DNA of 64,000 nucleotides from Colimorpha sp045640985 (GTDB lineage Bacteria; Bacteroidota; Bacteroidia; Bacteroidales; P3). Both the position numbers and the translations under genes were made by a program. The notes under the pieces were generated by a model. That model searched no databases. It saw nothing but the letters and a program-made list of their open reading frames with translations, and was not told where the DNA came from. Positions 50,020 to 59,360 of this stretch are shown piece after piece (the first letter of the stretch is position 1; each line of letters begins with the position of its first letter). The DNA is taken from assembly GCA_045640985.1 (NCBI GenBank), contig JAZUFZ010000029.1, positions 1 through 64,000 on the forward strand, read 5' to 3'.

Positions 50020-52152
50020 TTAGTCTTCTTCGGTCTGGGATTCCTCGTAAGCCTTGAGCAGAGCCTGCTGAACATCGGTTGGAACCTGCTGATATTCGGA
50101 ATAGGTCATGCTGAAAGTACCACGGCCGCTGGTAAGAGAGCTCAGGCTGGTGCAGTAACGGTTCATTTCAGCCAGAGGAGCTTTAGCCTTCAGTGTGGTA
50201 TATTTACCCTCTGCATCCATACCCATTACGATGGCCCGGCGGCCCTGAAGGTCGGTCATAACGCCACCCATAGCTTCGGTAGGAACGGTAACTTCTACAT
50301 TATAGATAGGCTCCATGATCTTAGGACCTGCAGCCTTGAATGCTGCGCGGAAAGCGGTACGACCTGCAATCTTGAATGCGGTTTCGTTGGAATCAACCGG
50401 GTGCATCTTACCATCATAGATATTTACCACAATATCGCGAGCGTAAGAGCCGGTCAGAGGACCCTGTTCCATCTTTTCCATGATACCTTTGAGGATAGCT
50501 GGCATGAAGCGGGCATCAATAGCACCACCTACAATACAGTTGTTGAATACCAGTTTTCCACCCCAGTCCAGTTCATAAACCTGAGTATCGCGGATAGGAT
50601 ATTTGGTCTGGTTTGGCATACCATCATAGTAAGGTTCAACCAGCATGTGAACTTCACCAAACTGACCGCTACCACCAGACTGTTTCTTGTGGCGGTACAT
50701 TTCTTCAGCGCTCTTGGTGATGGTCTCACGATAAGGAACGTTAGGAGCGGTGAAATTAACATCAATCTTGTGAACATTCTCAAAATACCATTTCAAGGTA
50801 TTCAGGTGAAGTTCGCCCTGGCATCCGAGGATGGTCTGGCGCAGTTCGCGGCTGTTTTCAAGAGTGAGGGAGTGGTCGCTGTTTACCATTTCGTTCATGA
50901 TAGCGCCAACCTTCTCATCGTCGCTGCTGTTTGCAGCCTTAACAGCTACAGTATAGATAGGTACTGGGAATTCAATTTCAGCGCATACGTCGTCCGTATT
51001 CTTAGGAGTGGTCATGGTATGGTTGATCTTCACATCCTTCAGTTTAATGGTGCAGATGATATCACCGGCAACAGCCTTTTCTACACGCTGGCGGTTCTTA
51101 CCTGCGCAAACGAGAATCTGGCTGAGACGTTCCTTGCTCTGGTTGCAGGAGTTAATCACATCCTGAGATTCTGCCAGTTCGCCGTCCATAACCTTGATAT
51201 AGGTCATTTCGCCGAGGTTCTTCTCGGTAGCGGATTTGAAAGCGAAAGCAACGGTTGGGTTAGCAGCATCGAATTTGAGTTCCTTGCCACCCTTGGTTTT
51301 GGGAAATTCTACACGTGCATTTGGAGCAGGAACGTTGTCGCATACAAAATCAAGCAGACGAGCGATACCCATATTTTCTTTTGCACTGGTGCAGAGAATA
51401 GGATAGAGGTCGCGTTTTTCGATAGCGAGACGCAGAGCCTTGGAAAGATCGTCATGATCCAGATCGCCGTTCTCAAAATATTTCTCCATCAGTTCGTCGT
51501 CAGCAGCAGCAGCCTCTTCTACGAGAGCTTCGCGGAGTTCTTCTGCCTTGCCAGCATATTCAGCAGGAATATCGCTCATTTCAACCTTGCCGTCCTTGAA
51601 AGTCAGCTGTTTGTTCAGCACGATATCAATAACGGAGTTGAAACCTACGCCCTGGTTTACAGGGAACTGGAGAACAGTGCACTTGCCACCGAAATAATCC
51701 TTCAGCTGGTTCACGCAGTCATCGAAATTAGCCTTCTCAGCTTCCATCTGGTTTACGGCAAAAATCATAGGAGTTCCAACCTTGTTGCTGTAGCGGTAGG
51801 CAATTTCAGTACCAACTTCAATACCGCTCTGTGCATTTACCAGAACAACGGCAGCCTCTACAACATTAAAAGCGGAAACAACCTCTCCCTGAAAATCTGC
51901 GAAACCTGGAACATCAAGAATATTGATTTTCTTACCATTTACCTCGCTGTAGAGCAGAGAGGTGCTTACAGAGTTGCGACGGTCGATTTCAATGTCGCGA
52001 TAGTCTGAAATGGTGTTCTTGTCTTCAACGGTACCGCGGCGGTTGATAACCCCACCCACGAATGCCATAGCCTCAGCCATAGTAGTCTTACCGGATTTAG
52101 CACCGCCCACCAGGGCGATGTTGCGAATGTCGGAAGTCTGGTAAATTTTCAT
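50020..52152 (-). CDS. Elongation factor G paralogue (EF-G2 type) with altered GTPase residues
   Basis: 710 residues with the five-domain EF-G plan; the P-loop GGAKSGKT is kept (residues 16-23). The catalytic His of switch II (DTPGH in EF-G) is Phe in DVPGFADF (80-87), switch I (normally ITI-like) is SVSTS (61-65), and the G4 motif NKxD is N-Q-M-E (134-137). Later domains are well conserved (GSGQFGEVHMLVEP, GAIDARFMPAILKG). Bacteroides carry an EF-G2 paralogue reported to work without GTP hydrolysis under starvation-like conditions; these substitutions fit that group. Monocistronic between a terminator and its own -7 box. Confidence 0.9.
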   Translation of the reverse strand: MKIYQTSDIRNIALVGGAKSGKTTMAEAMAFVGGVINRRGTVEDKNTISDYRDIEIDRRNSVSTSLLYSEVNGKKINILDVPGFADFQGEVVSAFNVVEAAVVLVNAQSGIEVGTEIAYRYSNKVGTPMIFAVNQMEAEKANFDDCVNQLKDYFGGKCTVLQFPVNQGVGFNSVIDIVLNKQLTFKDGKVEMSDIPAEYAGKAEELREALVEEAAAADDELMEKYFENGDLDHDDLSKALRLAIEKRDLYPILCTSAKENMGIARLLDFVCDNVPAPNARVEFPKTKGGKELKFDAANPTVAFAFKSATEKNLGEMTYIKVMDGELAESQDVINSCNQSKERLSQILVCAGKNRQRVEKAVAGDIICTIKLKDVKINHTMTTPKNTDDVCAEIEFPVPIYTVAVKAANSSDDEKVGAIMNEMVNSDHSLTLENSRELRQTILGCQGELHLNTLKWYFENVHKIDVNFTAPNVPYRETITKSAEEMYRHKKQSGGSGQFGEVHMLVEPYYDGMPNQTKYPIRDTQVYELDWGGKLVFNNCIVGGAIDARFMPAILKGIMEKMEQGPLTGSYARDIVVNIYDGKMHPVDSNETAFKIAGRTAFRAAFKAAGPKIMEPIYNVEVTVPTEAMGGVMTDLQGRRAIVMGMDAEGKYTTLKAKAPLAEMNRYCTSLSSLTSGRGTFSMTYSEYQQVPTDVQQALLKAYEESQTEED

Positions 52153-52253
52153 CTTTTACAAAATATTAATGTTTTTATTATCTTTTATTATCTTATTGAA
52201 TCTTATTGTATTGCAACGATAATGCCCCCTATATGCGAGGCACAACGGCGCTG

Positions 52254-52261
52254 CAAATATA
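52254..52261 (-). promoter_or_regulatory. Likely -7 box of the EF-G2 gene
   Basis: Minus strand TATATTTG, then GC-rich leader of about 95 nt. The -33 region is AT-rich without a clear TTTG. Confidence 0.45.
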
Positions 52262-52307
52262 CGAAATTTCTCACATATAAAAGAATTTTTTTATATAAAA
52301 ATCTTTT

Positions 52308-53180
52308 TCAGCCCTTTAAGGCTTCGCTGCCGCCTACGATTTCGATGATTTCGTTTGTGATGGCGGCCTGGCGGGCTTTGTTGTAGCTGAGACGGAGTTC
52401 GCTGAGGAGCGTAGTGGCGTTATCTGTAGCGTTCTGCATGGCGGTCATTCTTGCCCCATGTTCGGAGGCCAGGGAGTCAAGTATGGCTCTGTAGAACTGT
52501 GACCGGATCATGAGTGGAGTCATGGCTTTGAGTATAGACTCTTTGTCAGGTTCGTAGATGTAGTCTTGAGGTATGGTAGTATCGTCTGTTGTGATGGATA
52601 TAGTGTCGCCTACGGGAAGGAAAGACTCGGTAGTGAGTATTTGAGTGAGGGAGTTCTTGAATTGGTTGTAGATGAGTTCTACCTTGTCCCATATACCGTC
52701 TGCATATTGCTGCATGAGCTCATCTGCCAAGGTTGCCGCGGTATCAAATGTCGCTTCATCTAAAAGGCTGTCGTGGCTGCCTGCGAGGAGGTTTTCTTTC
52801 TTGGAGTACTGCTCGGTGGCTTTCTTCCCTATGGCAAGCACTTTTACGTGGACGTGCTGTGAGGTGTAATAGTCAATCCGGTTGTTTGCCTGTTTGATTA
52901 CGTTGGAGTTGAAAGCTCCGCACAGCCCTTTGTTGCTGGTGATTACCACGAGGAGTACCTGATTGAGGGGTCGGACTTTATGATAAGGGGTCTGCACGCC
53001 GTCCTCAATGCCCATACGGCTTATCACTTCTTCAAGTTTCTGGGCGTATGGGCGCATTCCTGTAATGGCGTTCTGAGCCCGGCGGAACTTGGCTGCGGAA
53101 ACCATCTTCATTGCCGATGTGATCTGCTGGGTGGAACTAACAGAGGCTATGCGGGTTCGTACTTCTTTCAGATTTGCCAT
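52308..53180 (-). CDS. atpG: ATP synthase F1 gamma subunit
   Basis: Central rotor stalk. N-terminal helix MANLKEVRTRIASVSSTQQITSAMKMV and C-terminal ITNEIIEIVGGSEAL match the coiled-coil ends; VVITSNKGLCGAFNS is the Rossmann-like domain start. 290 residues. Last gene of the atpE-F-H-A-G operon. The spacer to atpA holds a small hairpin (GTGAATTGT/ACAATTTCAC). Confidence 0.97.
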   Translation of the reverse strand: MANLKEVRTRIASVSSTQQITSAMKMVSAAKFRRAQNAITGMRPYAQKLEEVISRMGIEDGVQTPYHKVRPLNQVLLVVITSNKGLCGAFNSNVIKQANNRIDYYTSQHVHVKVLAIGKKATEQYSKKENLLAGSHDSLLDEATFDTAATLADELMQQYADGIWDKVELIYNQFKNSLTQILTTESFLPVGDTISITTDDTTIPQDYIYEPDKESILKAMTPLMIRSQFYRAILDSLASEHGARMTAMQNATDNATTLLSELRLSYNKARQAAITNEIIEIVGGSEALKG

Positions 53181-53216
53181 ATTATGTTTTTTGTGTGAAT
53201 TGTAATCACAATTTCA

Positions 53217-54797
53217 CTATTTGCTATATTTCGACGAGAGGTCTGCTGCCACGCTGCGGATGGTCTTGAGGTCTTCATCGAGGAGTTTGCCTTCGCGGAG
53301 GTTCTTGAGTATGTCGGCATGGTTCTGCTTCATGTGGAAGAGAAATTCCGATTCGAAATTACGCACTTGGTCAAGGGGTACTTTCTGGAGCAGTCCGTTG
53401 GTGCCGCAATAGATAATTGCCACCTGTTCCTCTACGGGCATAGGGGAATATTGGGGCTGTTTCAGGATTTCTACGTTACGGGCTCCTTTGTCGAGTACAG
53501 CCTTGGTGGCAGCATCTACGTCGGACCCGAATTTACTGAAGGCCTCCAGTTCGCGGTATTGTGCCTGATCCACTTTAAGGGTTCCGCTGATTTTCTTCAT
53601 CGACTTGATCTGGGCTTTACCGCCTACACGGGATACGGAGATACCTACGTTGATGGCAGGACGCACGCCAGAGTTGAACAAGTTGGTTTCAAGGAATATC
53701 TGACCATCTGTGATGGATATCACATTGGTGGGAATATAAGCGGAAACGTCACCTGCCTGAGTTTCGATGATAGGCAGAGCTGTAAGGGAACCACCACCTT
53801 TTACCTTGCCTTTGAGGCAGGCTGGCAGGTCGTTCATCTGTGCGGCTATTTCATCGTTCTTGATGATACGGGCTGCACGTTCCAGCAGACGGCTGTGGAG
53901 GTAGAATACATCTCCTGGATAGGCTTCGCGTCCTGGCGGGCGGCGGAGCAGCAGGGAGACTTCACGATAGGCTACGGCCTGTTTGCTCAAGTCATCATAG
54001 ATTACCAGTGCATTACGTCCTGTATCGCGGAAATATTCTCCGATGGCAGCTCCTGCAAAAGGAGCATAGAACTGCATGGCAGCAGGGTCGCTTGCGGTGG
54101 CGGCTACCACGATGGTATATTTCATAGCGCCTTTCTCTTCAAGGTTCTTCACCAGGTTGGCTACGGTAGAGCCTTTCTGTCCGCAGGCTACATATATACA
54201 ATATACCGGATCCCCGGCATCATAGAAATTCTTCTGGTTTACAATGGTGTCAATAGCGATGGCGGTTTTACCTGTCTGACGGTCACCGATGATAAGTTCA
54301 CGCTGTCCACGTCCGGTAGGAATCATAGAGTCGATAGCCTTGATACCGGTTTGCAGGGGCTGATCTACAGGCTGGCGGTAGATTACGCCTGGTGCTTTAC
54401 GTTCCAGTGGCATTTCGAAGAGTTCGCCTTCGATAGGGCCTTTGCCGTCAATGGGTTCTCCAATTGTATTTACTACACGGCCGAGAAGGCTGTCGCCTAC
54501 ACGGATGGAGGCGATTCGTCTGGTGCGACGCACGATGTCACCTTCGTTGATGGTTTTTGTTTCGGCAAGCATCACAATACCCACGTTATCCTCTTCAAGG
54601 TTCTGAATGATGCCCTGTTCTCCGGTTACAAATTCCACCAGCTCTCCCGACTGTGCGTTGTTAAGGCCATAGACGCGGGCGATTCCGTCACCTACGGTGA
54701 GGGTTGTGCCCACCTCTTCCAACTGCACCTCCAAATCTACTTCGGCCAGTTGTTTTTTGAGTATCGCCGATACCTCGGCTGGTTTTATTTCTGACAT
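53217..54797 (-). CDS. atpA: ATP synthase F1 alpha subunit
   Basis: Non-catalytic nucleotide-binding subunit. Walker A GDRQTGKTAIAIDT, VGDGIARVYGL N-terminal barrel, ALVIYDDLSKQAVAYREVSLLLRRPPGREAYPGDVFYLHSRLLERAAR (family hallmark, split here between motifs) and C-terminal helical domain. 526 residues. The catalytic beta subunit gene is not in this window. Confidence 0.97.
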   Translation of the reverse strand: MSEIKPAEVSAILKKQLAEVDLEVQLEEVGTTLTVGDGIARVYGLNNAQSGELVEFVTGEQGIIQNLEEDNVGIVMLAETKTINEGDIVRRTRRIASIRVGDSLLGRVVNTIGEPIDGKGPIEGELFEMPLERKAPGVIYRQPVDQPLQTGIKAIDSMIPTGRGQRELIIGDRQTGKTAIAIDTIVNQKNFYDAGDPVYCIYVACGQKGSTVANLVKNLEEKGAMKYTIVVAATASDPAAMQFYAPFAGAAIGEYFRDTGRNALVIYDDLSKQAVAYREVSLLLRRPPGREAYPGDVFYLHSRLLERAARIIKNDEIAAQMNDLPACLKGKVKGGGSLTALPIIETQAGDVSAYIPTNVISITDGQIFLETNLFNSGVRPAINVGISVSRVGGKAQIKSMKKISGTLKVDQAQYRELEAFSKFGSDVDAATKAVLDKGARNVEILKQPQYSPMPVEEQVAIIYCGTNGLLQKVPLDQVRNFESEFLFHMKQNHADILKNLREGKLLDEDLKTIRSVAADLSSKYSK

Positions 54798-54858
54798 AAT
54801 ACTTTTTTTTGTGTGAACTGTGGTTCGGATTCTCCGGAACCTTTAACCTATTTCACTA

Positions 54859-55416
54859 TTAGAATTTGCCTTCATATTCGTTCTTGCTGAATGCTACGCG
54901 CATTCTTGCAATACGCGTGCGTATGCGTGCATCATATAGATAGGTGCCGAACGTCAGATAGAAGCTTCCCAGCATTTTGTTGGTGGTGTGGGAATAGACT
55001 TCCACATTCTTGCCTGTGAAATTAGCTACACCTACCCGTATGCGCTCCAGATATTCCGGATTTACTTCTACTGCGGTCATCACGTCAGCTACTACGATAT
55101 TGTTGGCTTCGCGGTATTGCTCAAGGAACATCTTTGAGATTCCTTTGAGGTTGATGCCTCTCCGTTTCCGGATCACGAAGGTAAGGAACGCCATGGTGGT
55201 TTTGCTGATTTTCTCGCGAAAGAGTTCCTCAACTACTCCGACCTTTTTCTCCATTTTGATGGAAGGATTTGTGAAGATGGTGTTGAGTACTTTGTTTTCG
55301 TTGCATACTTCATTCACCATTTTCATGTCCTTCATCACCTCTTCGCTCTGACCCAGGTCGTTTGCCAGCATCAGCAGCGCTTTGGCATAGTTGAGATTGA
55401 TTCTGTAGTCGTTCAT
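54859..55416 (-). CDS. atpH: ATP synthase F1 delta subunit
   Basis: OSCP-type peripheral stalk protein. N-terminal YRINLNYAKALLMLANDLGQ, middle FLTFVIRKRRG and C-terminal beta region with VEVYSHTTNKMLGSFYLTFG. 185 residues. Between atpF and atpA, usual order. Confidence 0.92.
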   Translation of the reverse strand: MNDYRINLNYAKALLMLANDLGQSEEVMKDMKMVNEVCNENKVLNTIFTNPSIKMEKKVGVVEELFREKISKTTMAFLTFVIRKRRGINLKGISKMFLEQYREANNIVVADVMTAVEVNPEYLERIRVGVANFTGKNVEVYSHTTNKMLGSFYLTFGTYLYDARIRTRIARMRVAFSKNEYEGKF

Positions 55417-55437
55417 CGTTCCTTTTTTTACCTGGTG

Positions 55438-55938
55438 CTAACTTACATTGACTTTTTCGAGCTGGCGGCGAATAACATCGTTGGCTTTCTCTTTATCCGA
55501 CAATTCCTGTTGAATCAGTTTCTCTGCTATTTCGATGCTCAGGGTAGCCACCTCGTTCTTCAGTTCGTGCATCGCCTTCATCTTTTCAAAGTTGATGCTT
55601 TCCCGGGCGGAATCCACAATTCTGTTGGCCTCTTCTGTAGCTTTTATATGGGCCTCTTCGATGATTTTCTCGCTTGTCTGACGGGCATTCCGCAACATCT
55701 CGTCGCGTTCTATGCGGGCCTGTTTCATCAGGTCTTCGTTGTGGGCCACGAGGTGTTTCATCTCTTCCCGGGCTTTATCGGCTGCCTGAAGGGAATTGTT
55801 GATGGCGGTCTCGCGTTCCTTCAGCGATTTGAGTATCAGCGGCCACCCAAACTTCGCAAGTATGAATACCAGTATGCCAAACGATACCAGCATCCATACG
55901 AAGGTTCCTATTCCCGGACTTATTAAAGGGTTATTCAT
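55438..55938 (-). CDS. atpF: ATP synthase F0 b subunit
   Basis: Peripheral stalk. From ATG 55938 (MNNPLISPGIGTFVWML), 166 residues: one membrane helix (FVWMLVSFGILVFILAKFGWPLI) and a long charged helix (LKERETAINNSLQAADKAREEMK). A longer start at 56007 would add a non-conserved 23-residue leader and is disfavoured. Confidence 0.93.
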   Translation of the reverse strand: MNNPLISPGIGTFVWMLVSFGILVFILAKFGWPLILKSLKERETAINNSLQAADKAREEMKHLVAHNEDLMKQARIERDEMLRNARQTSEKIIEEAHIKATEEANRIVDSARESINFEKMKAMHELKNEVATLSIEIAEKLIQQELSDKEKANDVIRRQLEKVNVS

Positions 55939-56079
55939 AATTCCTATATTTGTGTTTTGTTTTTTAGTCCCACACCTCATTCTTGGGTTCGGGATTTCAC
56001 CCAACACATCGTTTCCGCTCCTTGAAAGGAGTATGCCGTCCAGGCGTTTCCCCCCGGAACGGCATAACTGATGAGTCTG

Positions 56080-56337
56080 CTATTTGAAGGTTACCAGCAG
56101 GCAGATTACAGCGGCGAACAGAGCCACACCTTCTACGAAGGCTGCGGCAATCAGCATAGTAGAGCTGATTTTTCCACCGGCTTCCGGCTGACGTGCAATA
56201 CCTTCCATTGCGCCCTGACCGATTTTTCCGATACCGATACCGGCACCTACTGCTGCCAGACCTGCGCCGATTGCTGCTCCAAGATATCCGATTGAGATAT
56301 TGGCTGCTGCTTGAAGAAGAATAAATAAACTGGTCAT
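56080..56337 (-). CDS. atpE: ATP synthase F0 c subunit
   Basis: 85-residue helical hairpin: Gly-rich first helix (GAAIGAGLAAVGAGIGIG), polar loop ARQPEA, second helix with the ion-binding Glu in AAFVEGVALF. The helix-1 Gln and the Ser after Glu that mark Na+-type rings are absent, so proton coupling is more likely (inference). First gene of its operon; atpB, normally just upstream, is missing. Confidence 0.95.
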   Translation of the reverse strand: MTSLFILLQAAANISIGYLGAAIGAGLAAVGAGIGIGKIGQGAMEGIARQPEAGGKISSTMLIAAAFVEGVALFAAVICLLVTFK

Positions 56338-56420
56338 AATCTTTGTATTTTTATTGTTTCGTAATTCTTTATATTTTATTTCTATAACTGTTTCTTTTCA
56401 GAGTTGGACTAAATCAGAGG

Positions 56421-56451
56421 CAAAATTAAGAAAAATATTTCATTCTGCAAA
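56421..56451 (-). promoter_or_regulatory. Promoter of the atpE-F-H-A-G operon
   Basis: Minus strand TTTG (56451-56448), 19 nt, TAATTTTG (56428-56421). It sits about 85 nt upstream of atpE, indicating that the operon truly begins at atpE. Confidence 0.7.
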
Positions 56452-56600
56452 GTTTTTTTTCGTTTTTTCTCTCAATTGTCTCATTATCATATCCAAAAAT
56501 CTCTTTCTCTTGGGAGAATTGAGAACTGAAAACAGGAGTAAACAGGAGGTTATAGGCTCTTTAGTGTTAAATTTATATTGGTAAATGACTATTCACAATT

Positions 56601-58172
56601 TCACTGTTCGTTGTTTTTCACCAGGTCGATAGAGTAGTGGAGACCTCTGTTTTCCTTACGGGCCATAGCCATCTTGGTGATGAGGTAGGCGCAGTCAATA
56701 AGGTTTCTCAGTTCGCTGAGCTCTTCGGTAAGTACACTCCGTTGATAGAGGTCTTCGGTCTCACGGTAGATGAGATTCAGTCGGTCGAAGGCGCGCTGGA
56801 GACGCAGGTTGCTCCTTACGATGCCTACGTAGTTGCTCATGATTTCCTGGAGTTCTTTCTTGGTCTGGGTGATGAGTACCATTTCCTCGTTCAGCACCAT
56901 TCCGTCGGAATTCCAGTCGGGCACTTCGTGTTTGATGCCTACGTGTTTGATTCTTTCTATGGCATCCATGGCTGCATTATGGGCATATACAGCTGCTTCA
57001 AGCAGAGAATTGCTTGCCAGTCGGTTGCCGCCGTGGAGTCCCGTGCAGCTGCATTCCCCTGCGGCATAGAGGTTCTTGATGCTGCTTTCGCCCTGCCGGT
57101 TCACCTTGATGCCGCCACACTGGTAGTGGGCTGCCGGGCGGATGGGTATCATGTCCTTGGTGATATTGATGCCTATCTCAAGGCATTTGGCGTATATGGT
57201 GGGGAATCCGTTGATGAGTTCGTTCTTGTCGATATGGCGGGCATCCAGATAAAGGTGATCCACACCTGCCTGCTTCATTTCGTGGTCGATAGCGCGGGCT
57301 ACTATGTCGCGGGGAGCGAGGGAAAGCCGACTGTCGTATTTCTGCATGAATTCGTTGCCCTTCAGGTCTTTCAGGATTGCTCCTGCGCCTCGCAGGGCTT
57401 CGGTGATGAGGAATGCGGGCTTTTCGGCAGGATTATAGAGGCTGGTGGGGTGGAACTGTACAAATTCCATGTCGCTCAGCACGCCGCGGGCTCTGTGTAC
57501 CATGGCCACACCGTCACCTGTGGAGATGATGGGAGTTGTGGTGGTGGTATATACGTTGCCCATGCCTCCGGTTGCCAGCAAGGTGACTTTCGCCAGATAG
57601 GTGTCGATTTCCTTGGTCTCGCCGTTGAGGGCGTAGGCTCCGTAGCATTCGATACCGGGGGTGTGCTTGGTTACATACACTCCCAGATGGTGCTGGGTAA
57701 TAAGGTCTATGGCAAACTGGTTTTCCTTGAGTTCGATATTGGGGTGGTCGTGGATGGCCTGGAGGAGTCCGCGCTCGATTTCTGCACCTGTGTTGTCCTT
57801 GTGGTGGAGGATACGGAATTCCGAATGCCCGCCTTCCCGGTGGAGGTCGAACTTGCCGCTTTGGGTAAGGTCGAAATTCACACCGTATTTCACCAGTTCG
57901 GCAATACGGTCAGGTGCTTCGCGGATGGTCATTTCCACCACCTCGCGGTCGCATATTCCGTCGCCCGCAATCAGCGTATCTTCAATGTGTTTGTCAAAAC
58001 TATCGCTGTCGTACATTACGGCTGCAATTCCCCCCTGGGCATATTTGGTGGAGCCTTCCGAGGCATCCCCTTTGGTAAGCACGCATACCTTGCCGTAAGG
58101 TGCTACCTTCAAGGCAAAACTCAGCCCTGCTATGCCAGAGCCTATTACCAGAAAATCTACTTCGTGACGCAT
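56601..58172 (-). CDS. nadB: L-aspartate oxidase
   Basis: Flavoenzyme making iminoaspartate for NAD synthesis. FAD site VIGSGIAGLSFAL, KYAQGGIAAV, REGGHSEFRILHHKDNTG, the RPAAHYQCGGIKVN active-site region, and AAGECSCTGLHGGNRLASNSLLE. 523 residues, normal. nadA and nadC are not adjacent. Confidence 0.96.
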   Translation of the reverse strand: MRHEVDFLVIGSGIAGLSFALKVAPYGKVCVLTKGDASEGSTKYAQGGIAAVMYDSDSFDKHIEDTLIAGDGICDREVVEMTIREAPDRIAELVKYGVNFDLTQSGKFDLHREGGHSEFRILHHKDNTGAEIERGLLQAIHDHPNIELKENQFAIDLITQHHLGVYVTKHTPGIECYGAYALNGETKEIDTYLAKVTLLATGGMGNVYTTTTTPIISTGDGVAMVHRARGVLSDMEFVQFHPTSLYNPAEKPAFLITEALRGAGAILKDLKGNEFMQKYDSRLSLAPRDIVARAIDHEMKQAGVDHLYLDARHIDKNELINGFPTIYAKCLEIGINITKDMIPIRPAAHYQCGGIKVNRQGESSIKNLYAAGECSCTGLHGGNRLASNSLLEAAVYAHNAAMDAIERIKHVGIKHEVPDWNSDGMVLNEEMVLITQTKKELQEIMSNYVGIVRSNLRLQRAFDRLNLIYRETEDLYQRSVLTEELSELRNLIDCAYLITKMAMARKENRGLHYSIDLVKNNEQ

Positions 58173-58259
58173 ATCAAGTCAGTTATGAATTATCAATTGT
58201 AGTCTGTGAATCGTGAACCGGATTTTTCAATGCTTTCGTCCCTTTTCACTAAAACAATG

Positions 58260-58267
58260 CAAAGATA
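58260..58267 (-). promoter_or_regulatory. Likely -7 box of nadB
   Basis: Minus strand TATCTTTG, about 88 nt before the start codon. A long A/T run upstream hides any -33 element. Confidence 0.45.
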
Positions 58268-58380
58268 CAACTTTTTTTTTGAATTTCGGGGATTTTTTTT
58301 CATTTTTTTTGCACATTAATATTCTCTCCCACGCAATAATCTAAACAATAATGCGTTATTCGAGAAAAAAATTTATGCTT

Positions 58381-59325
58381 ATGAAGAAATCTTTTATTCT
58401 TTTGCTCTCTGTATTGTGCCTTTTTTCGGCATGTAAGAAAGATGATGGCCTCTACATTACCAAGGATGGCGCCATCAATGCTGCTTTTTCAGTAAGTGCT
58501 GACCGTCAGGTTCGTTTCTCCAAGGGAAACCTGCAATATCAGGCTACTACCAACACTTTCCGTTTCGCGGAGCATCAGTATGACCGTATCGGTGGGGATA
58601 ACGAGAATATTTCTGCATATTATGGCGGCTGGATTGACCTCTTCGGCTGGGCTACCAGCGGCTGGGACTGTGGCAACGAGTATTATCATCCATACGATCA
58701 TGAATATGTTGATGATTATGAACTTGGCATGGGCTATGGTCCGCTGCCGTCCCGCAACTATGACCTCGTAGGAGAGTATGCCAACTGCGACTGGGGCGTT
58801 TATAATGCCATCAGCAACGGAGGCAACAAGCCAGGTCTCTGGCGCACGCTTACGGCTCAGGAATGGAAATATCTTTTCCGCGGCCGTCCTGATGCCGAGT
58901 CCAAATTCGGGGCTGCCAGCATAGAAGGCTACAACGGATGTGTTGTGTTGCCCGACGAGTGGACGCTCCCGGAGGGCTGTACATTCAACCCCGGAATGGG
59001 GGACGGGGACGGCAAAGAGTATTTTGCCCGGAAGAACCTCTATACCCTCGATCAGTGGACTCTCATGGAGCAGCACGGCGCTGTATTTCTGCCTGCTACC
59101 GGAGTCCGTGAGATATTCAGCGAGATATCCTACGTAGGTGAAGTCGGCCGTTACTGGTCTGTAAGCCGCGTGACCGGCGCAAACTATGACCTTTACCTCG
59201 AATGGTGCGCTTTCTCGCTCTATTTCGACAGTCAGGCCCTCCTTGAAACCGAACACAACAATCCCCGCGACTACGGTCGTGCCGTCCGTTTGGTTCAGGA
59301 TATTAAAATATTAAATAGAGAATAG
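58381..59325 (+). CDS. Lipoprotein, fibrobacter/prevotella-type surface protein family
   Basis: 314 residues from ATG 58381 (lipobox L-F-S-A-C, then KKDDG); a start at 58351 adds ten unlikely residues. The mature part is rich in aromatic and Gly motifs (FSKGNLQYQATTNTFRFAEHQYD, DLFGWATSGWDCGN, GLWRTLTAQEWKYLFRGR, FLPATGVRE, GRAVRLVQD). These recur in large lipoprotein paralogue families of Prevotella/Bacteroides with an FGE/major-paralogous-domain-like fold. Exact function unknown; surface exposure is plausible. Confidence 0.78.
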   Translation: MKKSFILLLSVLCLFSACKKDDGLYITKDGAINAAFSVSADRQVRFSKGNLQYQATTNTFRFAEHQYDRIGGDNENISAYYGGWIDLFGWATSGWDCGNEYYHPYDHEYVDDYELGMGYGPLPSRNYDLVGEYANCDWGVYNAISNGGNKPGLWRTLTAQEWKYLFRGRPDAESKFGAASIEGYNGCVVLPDEWTLPEGCTFNPGMGDGDGKEYFARKNLYTLDQWTLMEQHGAVFLPATGVREIFSEISYVGEVGRYWSVSRVTGANYDLYLEWCAFSLYFDSQALLETEHNNPRDYGRAVRLVQDIKILNRE

Positions 59326-59360
59326 CATTGTGAAGTTCGAAGTGATTCTTTATATTTCTA

